Shown piece after piece: positions 10,024 through 21,555 of a stretch of 64,000 bases of DNA. The first letter of the stretch is position 1. Every line of letters begins with the position of its first letter. Under the pieces are notes generated by a model, which was given only the letters and a program-made list of their open reading frames with translations, had not been told where the DNA came from and made no database searches. Both the position numbers and the translations under genes were made by a program. This DNA comes from Impatiens glandulifera (Eukaryota; Streptophyta; Magnoliopsida; Ericales; Balsaminaceae): assembly GCF_907164915.1 (NCBI RefSeq), contig NC_061867.1:32299751-32363750 (forward strand). Direction: 5' to 3'.

Positions 10024-12651
10024 ATGGGTCGCGACTCTGTATTTTTTACCCACAACTTCCAAGTCTACTTCGAAGAAATTAATGCAAATGGATCGACGGA
10101 AGCTAAACGGGTGCTAGATCTTATTTCTGCTTCCGGTCTTGAACACTATCTAAGCGGACCGTTCATTCTATATCAAGACGCGGTCATGGAATTCTTCCAA
10201 ACCGCCGTACACAGCGAAGGAGCTATAACCGCAACAATAGGCGGAAAACCGTTTCGACTCACAATGGAGTCGGTTGCTGAAGTTCTCCGATTACCAACAG
10301 AGGGGAGCGACATATCGGTTCTTACAAACGAGGATATATTCCGCGATGTCTCGGATACCGAGGTACCGATAGCAGTGTCCGATAAGAAAACCTCTCTCAA
10401 ACCGGAATATAGGACACTTTGCGAGATTCTCACAAAGTCGGTTCAAGGAAGGGGAGGCAACTATGATAGTCTCACACGCTCCAAGATTGAGATGATAGCC
10501 GGTTTGGTCAACGGCATTAAAATCAACTGGGCAAATATAATCTTCTCTAACTTATGTGAGATGGTGGATCCATCCTCCAAGCGGTCGTGGGGATATGTCG
10601 TTCTACTTGGAAAGATAATGCGCCACTTCAATGCCGAAATCGGCCCAAGCGTCTTCACTCCTCCCAGCAAGATCATAAAATCTCATCACTTTCTGAAACC
10701 GGAGGACAAACCGGTCAAGACAAAGGTGTCCTCCAGCAAAAGGAAATCGCAGCCTAGTAAGAAGAAAGCTCTGGCAGGTGAATAGTCCGGAAGCAAAGCG
10801 GTTCCGCGAAAGTCCGAGTCGGCTAATATTTAGACCGACACCCCTAATTCGGAGAACTCGGCATCAAGGTCTAGCTGGACTCTCTCCCACAACACCGAGA
10901 AGGATCGGTCTAACAAAGGGAATAAGAAGGTGGTCGAAGAACAATCGGCCAGAAATGATGATGTTGAAACCGGTTCGGGCAGACAACCGGAAAAACATGA
11001 AGCCACGGACGAAAACATTCGGCAACTGGGAGAGGAACTCGTCTCCCAAATAATTGACCAACTTTACGTTCAGGCTCACGATGCGAGCGATGTCTATTTT
11101 CAATGGGCTCTGAATCAGCAGAAAATCTTTTATGCCAACATGTTGCCGGAACTTCCCGCTGACCGAAGGTATGAAAAGATGATTGAAATGGAAACGTCGG
11201 TGCTCAACCTTACTAAAGCTAAGAGTGTGGTGACCGCTCTTCGAAGAGGAAAGATGGTCGAACCGAATGCACGGTTGATGGAGCTTACCAATCACATTCA
11301 TCATCTTCGAGAAAAATATGTCCCTAGGACGGAGGATTCCTAGTTCGAGGCCTTAGTGCTGGAAATGCTAACGGCTAAGGAACATGAACTAACCGATGAG
11401 TTGGCACGGTTAGAATCGGAACCCTCTCACCAAGAAGCGTCACTTTTCTCCAGATCTCATCATGAGGATGATGGCGGTTCAAACCCGAACGAGGTCGAGG
11501 ATATCTCCCGTCCACCGGAACCCACGATCAACAACACTGAAATCGAAACGGACACACCGCTCACCGATCGACACGAATCTCCGCAAACCAACACAGGATC
11601 AGTGCTTGCTATAACAGAAGATAAGGTCAAGGACATAATCAAGGAATTTGTCAATGACGCCATTATGCCGTGGCAAAAGAAAATAAAGGAAACCGCGACA
11701 AAATCTATCTGGTTAATTGAGTCTACCGATGTAAAGCTGGACTCCGCGGTTAAACGACTTACGGTCGTTGAGGAAAACTACGGTTTTAACGATCTTCTAT
11801 TCAGCGCCACGACTGAAAGAACTGCAAAGTTGGAGACCGGTCTTGCTCAAACCAACCAGCAGGTCGGTTTAATAGATCTACACCTAATAACAACAGATGA
11901 AAGGCTGATAACTGTTGAGGGGGGTCTGTCTCAATCCGGTGTCCATGCCGGTTCTATACTCGAAAGAATGGCAACGCTCGAAGAGAAGCATGCCAAGACC
12001 GAAGCCGAGCTAAAGGCGGTCTCCGAACAGCTGGCGGAGATGATAGCGGCAAAGCTGGAAGCCGACAAAGCGCTTGAAAAGGCGAATGAAATTGCGGCTA
12101 AGAAGATTCAAGATGCCGAGGACGAGCGAGTACGACTTCAAAAGGAAACGGAACAGGCGGATGCAAACCTAGCCCAACATGTCCAAAGAGTAGAAGATGT
12201 TGCACTAGCCCAAGCGATTCAGAAAGATGAAGAGGCAGCTCGGCTACTCGACCAACAGCTAGCGTTCGAAGAGATTGTCAATGAACATAAGAAATCGAAG
12301 GCGGTTGCTTCATCAACCGGACCGGCCACCAGAAAAAGAACGACATCTTCCAAGAGGGCATCGATTACAAGGCTATTGGACAACGTTGCTGAACCGGCTA
12401 CTACTCTTCCAATCAACCCGGTTTCAGAAGAAGATGAAGAACTCGAGGAAGGGACCGTGCCACCGCTCAAAAGAAAGCGGGGTCTCGAAGCGATTCCACT
12501 CAGAACGGTTCCTCCACCGATCTCACCATTCACCGGGACCTCGGGCGGTCAGGGATCCTCCTCCAGAGTTGGCGTCGATCCCTGCAATCCGGGAAGGGGA
12601 ATAATAGCTGAACACCTAAAGGAAAAACTTATGCCTAGGAAGAAGGGATAG
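10024..12651 (+). pseudogene. Accessory ORF C of S1: AB-like domain plus long coiled-coil tail, three nonsense codons
   Basis: One reading frame of 875 codons interrupted only by TAG at 10783, 10831 and 11341; S2 has Gln at each site. The N-terminal 230 residues are related to ORFs A and B (FQVYFEEI start, AVMEFFQTA near residue 57, LRLPTEG near residue 95, EYRTLCEIL, IKINWANIIFSNL near residue 163). A basic cluster (KRKSQPSKKKA) follows near 10738-10770, then a helical region with QLGEELVSQII and TKAKSVVTALRRGKMVE, an acidic low-complexity linker, and heptad-like coiled coil around 11990-12300 (EEKHAKTEAELKAVSEQLAEM and onward). The C-terminus has KRKRGLE and ends LMPRKKG. The basic clusters suggest nuclear location and the coiled coil suggests self-association; both are inferences. 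Confidence 0.75.
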
Positions 12652-12984
12652 AAGTTTTGTATTTATTGCTTATGTTAATTTCAGTAAACTCTCATATATA
12701 TTAAGTATTTTTGGAAACCGGCCTACATTTTAACTTTTGCATGGTTTTGAATATTTTAAGTAAAATAATCAAAAAGGGAGAAATTGATAAATAAAATTTT
12801 TCTTCAAAATTTTTTTCTCAAATCTTTCCAAAAATTTTCTCAAAATTTTCCAAAATCCTTCAAATTTTTTTTCTAAGTCACTTTCCAAAAATCCGGCCAA
12901 ATGAACTTTTAAAGAAACCGGCCTACACTTTAACTCTTACATGGTTTTGAATATTTTAAATAAAATAATCAAAAAGGGAGAAAT
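12652..12984 (+). other. 3' untranslated region of S1 with two polypurine tracts
   Basis: Contains AAAAAGGGAGAAAT at 12771-12784 and again at 12971-12984, the second directly abutting the 3' LTR and so the primer for plus-strand DNA. The two lie in a direct repeat of about 65 bases (CCGGCCTACA...ATGGTTTTGAATATTTTAA...) about 200 bases apart. S2 has the same doubled arrangement at 51000-51215. Repeated polypurine tracts are a described Sirevirus trait. Confidence 0.75.
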
Positions 12985-14302
12985 TGTTAGATAAAATCAG
13001 ATCGGTTAAATAGAATTTAACAAACAAACTTCCTGTGCAGGAATGGTTAAGAACTAGGATCGGTCAAAGAATACAACCGGTCAAGTAATCCAACCGGTCA
13101 ACCAACCCAACCGGCCAAGAATCTAACCAATCAGGAAAACACTACCGGTTAGAAGACAAGGCAAAAGATGTAACCAAAACCGGAAGTCATTCGGTTAACC
13201 TAAAGCTATGAAAAACCTGAAGTCATCCGGTTAACCCAAACAACCGGTAGACACCCTAAACCGAAATGCATCAATCCAAAAAACCGATGAAGAAGCTACT
13301 TAGAGAAAGAAGCCAAGAACATCAAACTAAGTACAATCTAGAAATCAGTGCAAACAGACACTTTGAGTATCTGCGGAAGATGATACCAAAGTAACAGATT
13401 ATAACATTGCCTTATCCATACAAGTCTGAGGATACTCTGCAGGTTGCAAAAGACCGCCTGAAGAGATCTTTCCATTCTGGGATAAGTTAGAGGCGCAACC
13501 TTCCAGTTGCAGGCAACTGTCAAACCGACAGTTGCTACATTAAGTAAAAGACAAACCTAGCCGGTTTTACCTACGCACTGGAAACCTAAACTGCCAGGTC
13601 AGAATCAATGAACCTCTACTCAACCAATCAGATTCAAGGAGAAGAAATGTGACCGTTGGCACATTTCACCTATAAAAGAAGGAGTTGAAGAGGAGTAAAT
13701 GCAGTTACAAGAGACAATAATTAAGAGTTACAACAACCCAAGTTATAAGTTGCGTTCATCTCTCTAAGATTAAAAGAGATTAAGTGTGCATTTGAAGTGA
13801 GATTACAATTTCGGTGAAAATTGTACGAGTGTTTATCGAGCAGCAAATAAGTCTCGATCGGATTTTGTTTGTGTATTCCTTAGTGAATATCCTTCTCGCG
13901 GTTTCGAGAAAAAGGGTGACGTAGGAGTTTCATCACCGAACATCCATAAAAACCTGTCTTGTTATTTACTTTCTATCGGCTCTACGTTCTAACCGATTCA
14001 TATTAACCGACTCATACCGCTCTAACCGATTAAGCATTACCTAAACCGATTTACTAAATCCCAAACCGACCCACTAAACTCCAAACCGAATTTATCCAAA
14101 TCCGACCTTATTCATCTCGTGTGCGTGTTGCTTCAGTCTGAAACAAACCACTTCCACACTTGAACTCGGTTCAAGGGTTTATGACAGCCTGTGTAGTATT
14201 GAAACCCGGTGTTAATCTCTAACCGGATTAAACACCAACCGTTGAGTGAAAGGTGATAACCGGCCAGACCCCGGTTCCCCAGCCGCGACCTAAATCCTAA
14301 AA
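12985..14302 (+). repeat. 3' LTR of S1
   Basis: Repeats 780-2098 with scattered substitutions, including a TATA box at 13671-13678. It starts TGTTAGATAAAATCAGA immediately after the polypurine tract. The expected terminal ACA has become AAA, so the exact right boundary is uncertain by a few bases. Confidence 0.9.
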
Positions 14303-16883
14303 TCTTCTTTTATAGAAATTTTTGTTTCATTTTTCAGCCGTTTTTTCTTTTGATATGGAAAAATATTTTCATGAAAAACTATATCCCTTGAAACAAAAAT
14401 GACATCATTTGTGATATCAAAAACTCTAAACCCTTTTTGTCTTGAAGAATACCCAATAAAAATTCATTTTCTTGCTCTCGGTTCAAATTTTGATTTTTGA
14501 GGAATATTATTTTTGACAAAACATAAACAACCAAAAACTCTTATATTATTTAAATCTGGTTTTCTTTTATATAATTTATAAAATGGACTTTTCCAGTTTA
14601 AAACATGTGATGCTGTTCTATTTAATATATGTGTTGCCATGAGAATTGAATAAGACCAAAAAAATAAAGGAACTTTGCCTTGAAACATCAAAGACCGTGC
14701 AACTTGTAGTAAATGTTGGTTTTTACGCTCAACAACCCCATTTTGTTGTGGGGTATAAGGGCAAGACCTTTGATGCAAAATACCATTATTTTAAAATATT
14801 GTTTGACATTGATGACTGAAAAATTCACTCCCATTATCAGTTTTAATCATTTTAATTGATGATTGAAATTGTGTTTTAATCATAGCATGAAAATCAATGA
14901 ATATTTCATTAATTGAACTTTTTGATTTAATCATGTATGTCTATGTAAATCTACTAAAATCATCAACAATAGTAAAAATATATGGACAATCAATAAGTGA
15001 CACTTCTTTATAAGGTCCCCATATATCCATATGAATTAAATCAAAACATTTATCAGTTTTAGATGAACTAAAATTAAAAGGTAGTCGTTTCTGTTTTGAA
15101 AGTGGACATATATCACAATGAAAATTTTCATTTTTATTCAAACCAAAAGCATGCTTAAGTGCAACATCCGAAATGAAATATGTCCAAGTCTTCTATGTAA
15201 TAACATGAAATCAGTAGATGTATTACACACGCTATTGACTAAATTTGTATCTAGTATGTAGAGGTTCTGTCTAAAATCTCTTTTTCCTATGATGGTAGAA
15301 TTTTTAACTTCCTACAATAAACAACCAGTAGAAGAAAATTGGCAACTAATATTATTTATTTTTTTCAAGTTTAGACACTGAAATTAGATTATATGTAAAA
15401 TCTTTTACAAACATAACATCATACAATTTCAGTTTATCTGACAGACTAACATTTCCTATAAATCTGACAAATTTAGTTGTTCCATCAGATAAAAATGAAG
15501 GAATGCTAGTAACTTTTCTAATTTCAGTCATGCAGTTTAAGTTTTATAAATGTGACAACTAGCGCCACTATCTATAATCCAAACAGATTTCTCTTTCTAG
15601 ATATTATGTACATTAGTGAAATTACTAGTAGGATACATACCTTTATAAAAGTTCTCTTTTCCTTCGTCTTTTCCTTTTCCATCTCCAATAAGTCCTTTCA
15701 TTACTTCTTTAACGACTGCAACAATTTCAAAGCTGCTGAATTTATCAGAATAGGAGCTCTCTAGTTGTTCTTCACCAAAATAGAATGGAGTATTGGCTGT
15801 GTTAACAAGAACATTAGTTTTTGAGTCATAGTTTCCTCTCCACCAATTAGGGTATCCTATGAGTTTAAAACACCCTTCTTGAATGTGGCTTTCAGTTTTG
15901 TAGTGTGTGCAATACAATATTGATGACCCATTTTCTTTGACATTTTTCTTTTTATTGTATCCTCCCTTTCCTTTTGTATTTCTAGTCGTTTCTGTCGTTT
16001 CTGTCGTTCAGAATAATCTCTTACTAACATAGTAAAACTATCTGTTTGGTCATTCATCAATGATTGGACCTCTTTCTGTCTTTCTATACTTTGTACCATT
16101 ACATAAGCCCTGTTTAGACTAGGTTTATGATCTATTAAAGGATTTGTTATATTGCATTATCATAGTATTCATTCAATCCCATTAAAAACTGTGTTAACTT
16201 ATTAGCAAAATCTAATTGGATTACCAATTTCGTCATCCTACAACAACATAGTGTTCTTAGATCGTAATCATAGCATGGTAAAGGTTCTAGTACTAATACT
16301 TCATCCCACAATTTTTTGATTTTCGAATAATACTTCTCAATAAAAAGTGTACCTTGTCGAAGATTTCTTATATCTTTCTGAAGATGGAAAGCTTGTGGGC
16401 CATTACTTTCTTGATACCTTTATTTGATATCAATCCATAAATCTCTTGTTGTGGTTGTGGAAGAATAATTTATTTTGATTTCTTCTGAAACCGTATTCAA
16501 GATCCACGATCTTACCAAGCAATCAACATTTCTCCATCTATCGAAGTCGTCTGCTTCTTTTGGCACGACAACTGAACCGTCAATAAACCCTAGTTTCGAC
16601 TTGGCTTCAAGGGCTAACTAAAGACCATTGCTCCATCCGATGTAGTTTGATCCATTGAACACTGTTGTGCAGATAATCGCTTTTATATTGTTTAAGTTAC
16701 AAATCGTAAATAGATCATTATCGTTTCTCTTCTTTCTTGCCATCTTTCTATCTGGTGAATCAGACGAAAAGTACCTATTGGATTTTGTTGATGACGAATC
16801 CGATGATGAGGATGAAACACTAGATGTATCACTTATCGCTTGAATATTTTCTTGATCTTCAAGAAGATCCAACTCTAATACCA
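14303..16883 (-). pseudogene. Outer Copia element, proximal part: gag, protease region and integrase
   Basis: Minus-strand polyprotein that starts beside a primer-like site near 16.88 kb and runs into S1. Gag begins near 16743 (MARKKRNDNDLF...) with the Copia block NGSNYIGWSNGL near 16620; the next segments encode the usual gag helices with stops. The integrase zinc region gives CDICPLSKQKRLPF near 15100, then HMDIWGPYK, DCPYIFTIVDDFSRFT, and PYTPQQNGVVERKNQ near 14750 with the ERK glutamate, followed by RVFGCLCFVK. A protease DSG motif is not obvious in the decayed stretch 15540-15300. Several stops and frameshifts make it a relic. It continues at 779-1. Confidence 0.85.
16871..16883 (-). 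other. Primer binding site of the outer Copia element
   Basis: The minus strand reads TGGTATTAGAGTT, one mismatch from the tRNA-Met site TGGTATCAGAG, immediately after an end in TTTCA that would close the 5' LTR at 16884. Confidence 0.6.
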
Positions 16884-17000
16884 TGAAATCTGATAACTGA
16901 AAAACTATTAGGTTTGTGATATTAACCAAAGATAATTTAGAATGTATTCACGATAATGGATAATTAGAATAGTGCTCCCTATTTATATAAGTCTAATTTT
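16884..17000 (-). repeat. Part of the 5' LTR of the outer Copia element
   Basis: Lies directly upstream (minus strand) of the primer site and contains CTTATATAAATAGGG at about 16976-16990, a good LTR TATA box. The outer edge of the LTR is not determined because the matching LTR lies outside the window; it may extend to about 17100 or beyond. Confidence 0.45.
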
Positions 17001-17264
17001 GTACAATGATCCTTCAACTATATAAGAATATATAAAATTATATTAAACTTCTAATTTGACATATTACAACTCAAGAACTAGCATTCCTAGCATTATATAA
17101 ATTATATATATAATTCTTACGAAAAGACCAAAATATCACAAATTCGATTCTCATCGGTGTGTCTAAGTAATTGTTAGGAGTCTTGGATCGATACAAATTT
17201 TACTACCCCTATTATTTTTTTGATAGTCCGATTTAATGATTGTATTTGATCGGTGTGAATTGGC

Positions 17265-19310
17265 TAGGGCTGCAAATGAGCCGAGCCGAGCTCGAGCTTG
17301 CTGAAGCTCGAGCTTGACTCGATTAATTATTTATTAGCTTGACTCGAACTCGAGCTCGAACGAGCTTATAAATTTGAGCTCGAGTTCGACTCGACTATAT
17401 TACCTACAAGCTCGGCTCGACTCGAAAGCTTGAACAAAAATTTAATTTTCAGGCTCAAACTTGAACTCGAACTCGAACTCGATTCGAGCTCGAACTCGAG
17501 CTCGAACTCGAACCAAATTTATTTATAAAATTAAAATATAAATCTTTCATACATATTAATAAAAACATGATATTTCAAAATTAAAATATGAAACAATCAT
17601 AACTATTCAAAATTCTAAAACATAATAATCCAAAACATTAAATCACCATTACTAATCAAAATTCTAAAACATAAAATTCAAACATTAAAGTACAAAACTA
17701 TAAAAAAAAATTGTTTAAACATTCAATATATTAATCTTTTTAACTCATGTTCTTCAATCATAGCACACGTACAACTACCTGCATTCAATAATATGAAATT
17801 TTTAATCTTAAAAATAATTAATATAAAAAAAATGTTAAAACAAATAACTAAAATTTAATTTACTTTAAGATGTAGATACCGGCAACAAAATTTATTGATA
17901 TGTCTTCTCTTTCTGAAAAAATGAAAAATTAATTAAATAAGTGATAAAATTCAGTATGTAACATAAGAATTTAATAATAAAAACTTACTTTAGTCTTCTT
18001 TTTCATTGCATTTATATGTCGAATCCAATCACCCTCACAAAGTAGAGTTTGTACCGTATTCGTAGATAGTGATGAACGATAAGAATTAATGACTCTTGTT
18101 CCAGCACTGAATGTTGCTTATGAAGCCACTGAAGTCACTGAGATTGCTAAAATGTCAGCTGCTATCTTAGATAATATTGGATATTGCATTCTATTCATCC
18201 TCCACCATTCTAAACATAAAAAATCATTAAAAATCTCATTCTTCTTTAGACGACATTTTTCAAGATAATCTGTCAATTCAGATTTCTTACTCTCCGAAGT
18301 TTCTACTTTTGCATAATAGTCATCAAAATCATCCCAATTATACATAGAACTTTGATCTCTCTTAATATTTGAGGAATCAAAACTCTTAGATTTGGAGGAA
18401 TAAGACGCTGCGTTACTAATTTCTTCATCAACATACTCTTCATAAAGAGAATAAATTGCCTCTTTAACTTTTAAGATATGCTTAGAGGCATCTAATTCAG
18501 AATAAAGCTTAGGAAAACAAAATTCAACTGCAAGCATTTTCTTGGTTGGATCGAACACGGCAGCTATTGCCATCAATAGATTACAGTCACCCCAATACTT
18601 AAAATAGTTTTTTCCATTCTTTGTTGCTGGATTTCTTAAAGTAAAAAAAAATCAAAGTTAAATAAAAAGAAAAAATAATAGTTATCATTAAAGTGAAAAT
18701 AAATTTAATTACCTGTAAGACTCTTCTGAATGAGATCGATGTGAAGACGAACAAAAGAAGAAAATGAATAGATGAAGAGTGAAAAATATGTGAAGACTAA
18801 AGAATAATAGATTAAGAGCTAAAGAAATGGTGAAGAATGAATAAATAAAAGATTAAGAGTGAAAGAAATGGTGAAGATGGAAGAGAAAATGAAGGAAGAA
18901 TGAAAGAAGAGGCATGGAAGAGAAAATGTAGAAAAAAGAGGCGATTAGATGAAAAAGATTAGGTTAGATGAGAATGAAAGTAGAGGCGATTAGGTTAGTC
19001 GTAGATGTGTTAGAAATTAGCGTTTTACTTATGGATTATGGGCCTTCATATGGGCTTTAAGGAGAAAGAGAGGGAACAAATATATTATTTGAGTTTTAAT
19101 ATTAAATAAAAATAATTATATATTATATACTTAGGCTCGAAAAAGCTCGACAAGTCATCGAGCAAGCATTATATGAGCTCGAGCTCGACTCGAATTTTAA
19201 ACGAGCCGGCTCGAGCTCGGCTCGAGCTCGGTCAAAGTCAAGCTCAAGCCGAGCTTTGACCGAGCGGCTCACGAGTGGCTCACGAGTAGCTTGACTCATT
19301 TGCGGCCCTA
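17265..19310 (-). mobile_element. hAT-superfamily deletion derivative, 2046 bp
   Basis: Terminal inverted repeats begin TAGGGCTGCAAATGAG on the left and TAGGGCCGCAAATGAG on the right (reverse complement), one mismatch in 16. An exact 8-bp target duplication GAATTGGC lies at 17257-17264 and 19311-19318, the length typical of hAT. Subterminal regions (17280-17515 and 19130-19290) are packed with GAGCTCGA/CTCGAGCT words, probable transposase binding sites. Only the 3' end of a transposase gene remains, so the copy is non-autonomous. Confidence 0.93.
17985..18660 (-). pseudogene. hAT transposase C-terminal fragment (RNase H-like end and dimerisation domain)
   Basis: Minus-strand coding gives NLLMAIAAVFDPTKKM near 18590-18540, the conserved end of the hAT catalytic domain. 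Next are an acidic linker and the C-terminal dimerisation block LEWWRMNRMQYPILSKIAADILAI near 18220-18150, then SAGTRVINSYRSSLS and TLLCEGDWI. A TAA at about 18118-18120 replaces the Glu of the usual VASE motif. The sequence ends near AMKKKTK with a GTAAGTTT splice-donor-like site, and a further small exon may lie at 17880-17920. The zinc finger and most of the catalytic core are missing. Function as a transposase is lost. Confidence 0.85.
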
Positions 19311-19403
19311 GAATTGGCGTTAGGAAGGACAAATTCAGAAATTATAATTAAGGTAAACTTTATAAAAATGAAGAAAATATTTGAAGCGAACTATTTAAAA
19401 AAA

Positions 19404-20055
<652 letters not shown>

Positions 20056-21555
20056 ATGGGTAATTTACATTCAAAAAACCCTAAACGAAGATCAAGAAGA
20101 TACCAACGATTTCTCTGTCACCATCTTCACCATCCCCAAAACCCTAATGGTTTCCGATCCAGATTCCTACATCCCTCATCAAATCGCCATAGGACCTTAC
20201 CATCATTCCCGTCCAGAGCTTTACGAAATGGAGCGTTAAAACTTACCGCCGCCAAAAGAACCCAAAAATCCTTCCAACCCATTAAGATTCATCACATCGT
20301 CGATCATTTCTCGAAATTCGAATCCAAAATTCGTTCTTCTTACAACAAATTCCTCGATTTCAACGGCGAAACGTTGGCCTGGATGATGGTTGTTGATATT
20401 TGTTTCCTTCTTGAGTTTCTCCGAGTTTATGTTGATAAAGAAGGAAATCTCTGGCAAAGAATTCATAATTCAATTCTAAGAGATGTTATGATGATGGAGA
20501 ATCAGATTCCTTTGTTTCTTCTTAGAATTGCGTTAGAATTCCGCGGAGAAACGAAGGAATCGGCTGATGAACTGTTACTTTGCATGATAATGGGTATGTT
20601 TGAAGAGATTTCGCCGTTGTAGATGATCGGAGAACTGCCGCCGGAGAATATTTCAGTTCATGAATCAGCACACTTTGTTGATTTCCTTTATAATTTACTC
20701 GTACCTAAATCTATAGATTATCCTGATGAAGATGCGACATTTGTTGATGATCAGAATTCAACTAAATTTGCTGGACATTTGAGTTATGCCCGCCAACTGT
20801 TCGACAAAATGCCGATAAAATTTAACCCAGAAAGAGGTTTATTCAAAACCATAATTTCGTCTAAACCGATTACATTAGCGATTAAATTACCTCTAGAGAT
20901 TATCCTTAATTTACCCATTATTAATCTTTTTAAACAACCTTTAGAAATATGTTATTTAACAAAGGGTTTGAAAAAAAAGACTATGATAATAGTAACAACG
21001 TAAACAAATCTCCTTTGATGGAAGAAATTTCAATTTCATCAGTTTCGGAACTCGTTTTTGCGGGAGTGAAATTGGTGCCTACTACACAAAACAATATAAT
21101 GACAATCAATTTCGTCGAATCCACGTCAACATTTTACCTTCCAACTGTTGTCCTAGAGGTAAACACGAGATCAGTTTTGAGGAGACTTGCACATCATCCA
21201 GACCGTTGATTTTCACACGTTATACTGAGATGATGAATGGGATCATCGACACAAAAGAGGACGCTCGATTGTTGAGGGAAAGAGGGATCATAGTAAACCA
21301 TTTGAAGAGCGATGAGGAGGCGACTGATTTATGGAATGGGATGAGCAAAACCATCAAATTGACGAAAGTGTTGTTTCTTGATCAAACGATTGAAGATGTG
21401 AACAAGTATTATCGATGTAGTTGAAAGGTTAAGGTGAGAAAATTTGTTAATTTTTATATCTTGGAGTCTTGGCATGTCTTCGTATTGCTTGCGCTTATCT
21501 TGTTATTGTTTTTAATGAGTTTACAAGCTATTGCAATATTTTATAGGTATCAATA
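20056..21555 (+). pseudogene. DUF247 (plant-specific) protein gene, decayed
   Basis: DUF247 proteins are plant proteins of poorly known function with a C-terminal membrane anchor. Two frames are needed at the N-terminus: SVTIFTIPKTLMVSDPDSYIPHQIAIGPYHH is readable at 20117-20205 in the frame next to the ATG, and returns to KLTAAKRTQKSFQ at about 20240 by a 1-base shift. The core includes WMMVVDICFLLEFLRV and RDVMMMENQIPLFLL (20390-20520). TAG at 20620-20622 replaces a residue before MIGELPPENI, and frameshifts follow near 20970 and 21170. The end has TRYTEMMNGIIDTKEDARLL and GIIVNHLKSDEEA (21215-21320), then the tail anchor FYILESWHVFVLLALILLLFLMSLQ near 21450. At least four lesions make it a pseudogene. 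A smaller relic of the same family lies at 63340. Confidence 0.88.

Larger units (their letters stand above)
780..14302 (+). mobile_element. S1: 13.5-kb Copia (Sirevirus-like) LTR retrotransposon with accessory ORF cassette
   Basis: Complete but decayed element. Order: 5' LTR 780-2098, tRNA-Met-type primer site, gag, protease, integrase, reverse transcriptase, RNase H (Copia order), then accessory ORFs A, B and C, two polypurine tracts and 3' LTR 12985-14302. It is inserted in an older minus-strand Copia element; the two flanks share AAAATCTTCT followed by A/T and T, but a clean 5-bp duplication cannot be fixed because the last bases of the 3' LTR are mutated (CCTAAAA against CCTAACA). Sirevirus assignment rests on the long gag extension after the zinc knuckle, the (M/V)DDIIFGST reverse transcriptase motif and the doubled polypurine tract. 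Length is greater than usual for Copia because of the accessory cassette. Confidence 0.93.

Noticed and set aside
17985..18660. A domesticated hAT transposase gene
   Set aside because: It lacks the catalytic core and zinc finger, has a TAA in the conserved VASE motif, and lies within clear terminal repeats with a perfect target duplication.
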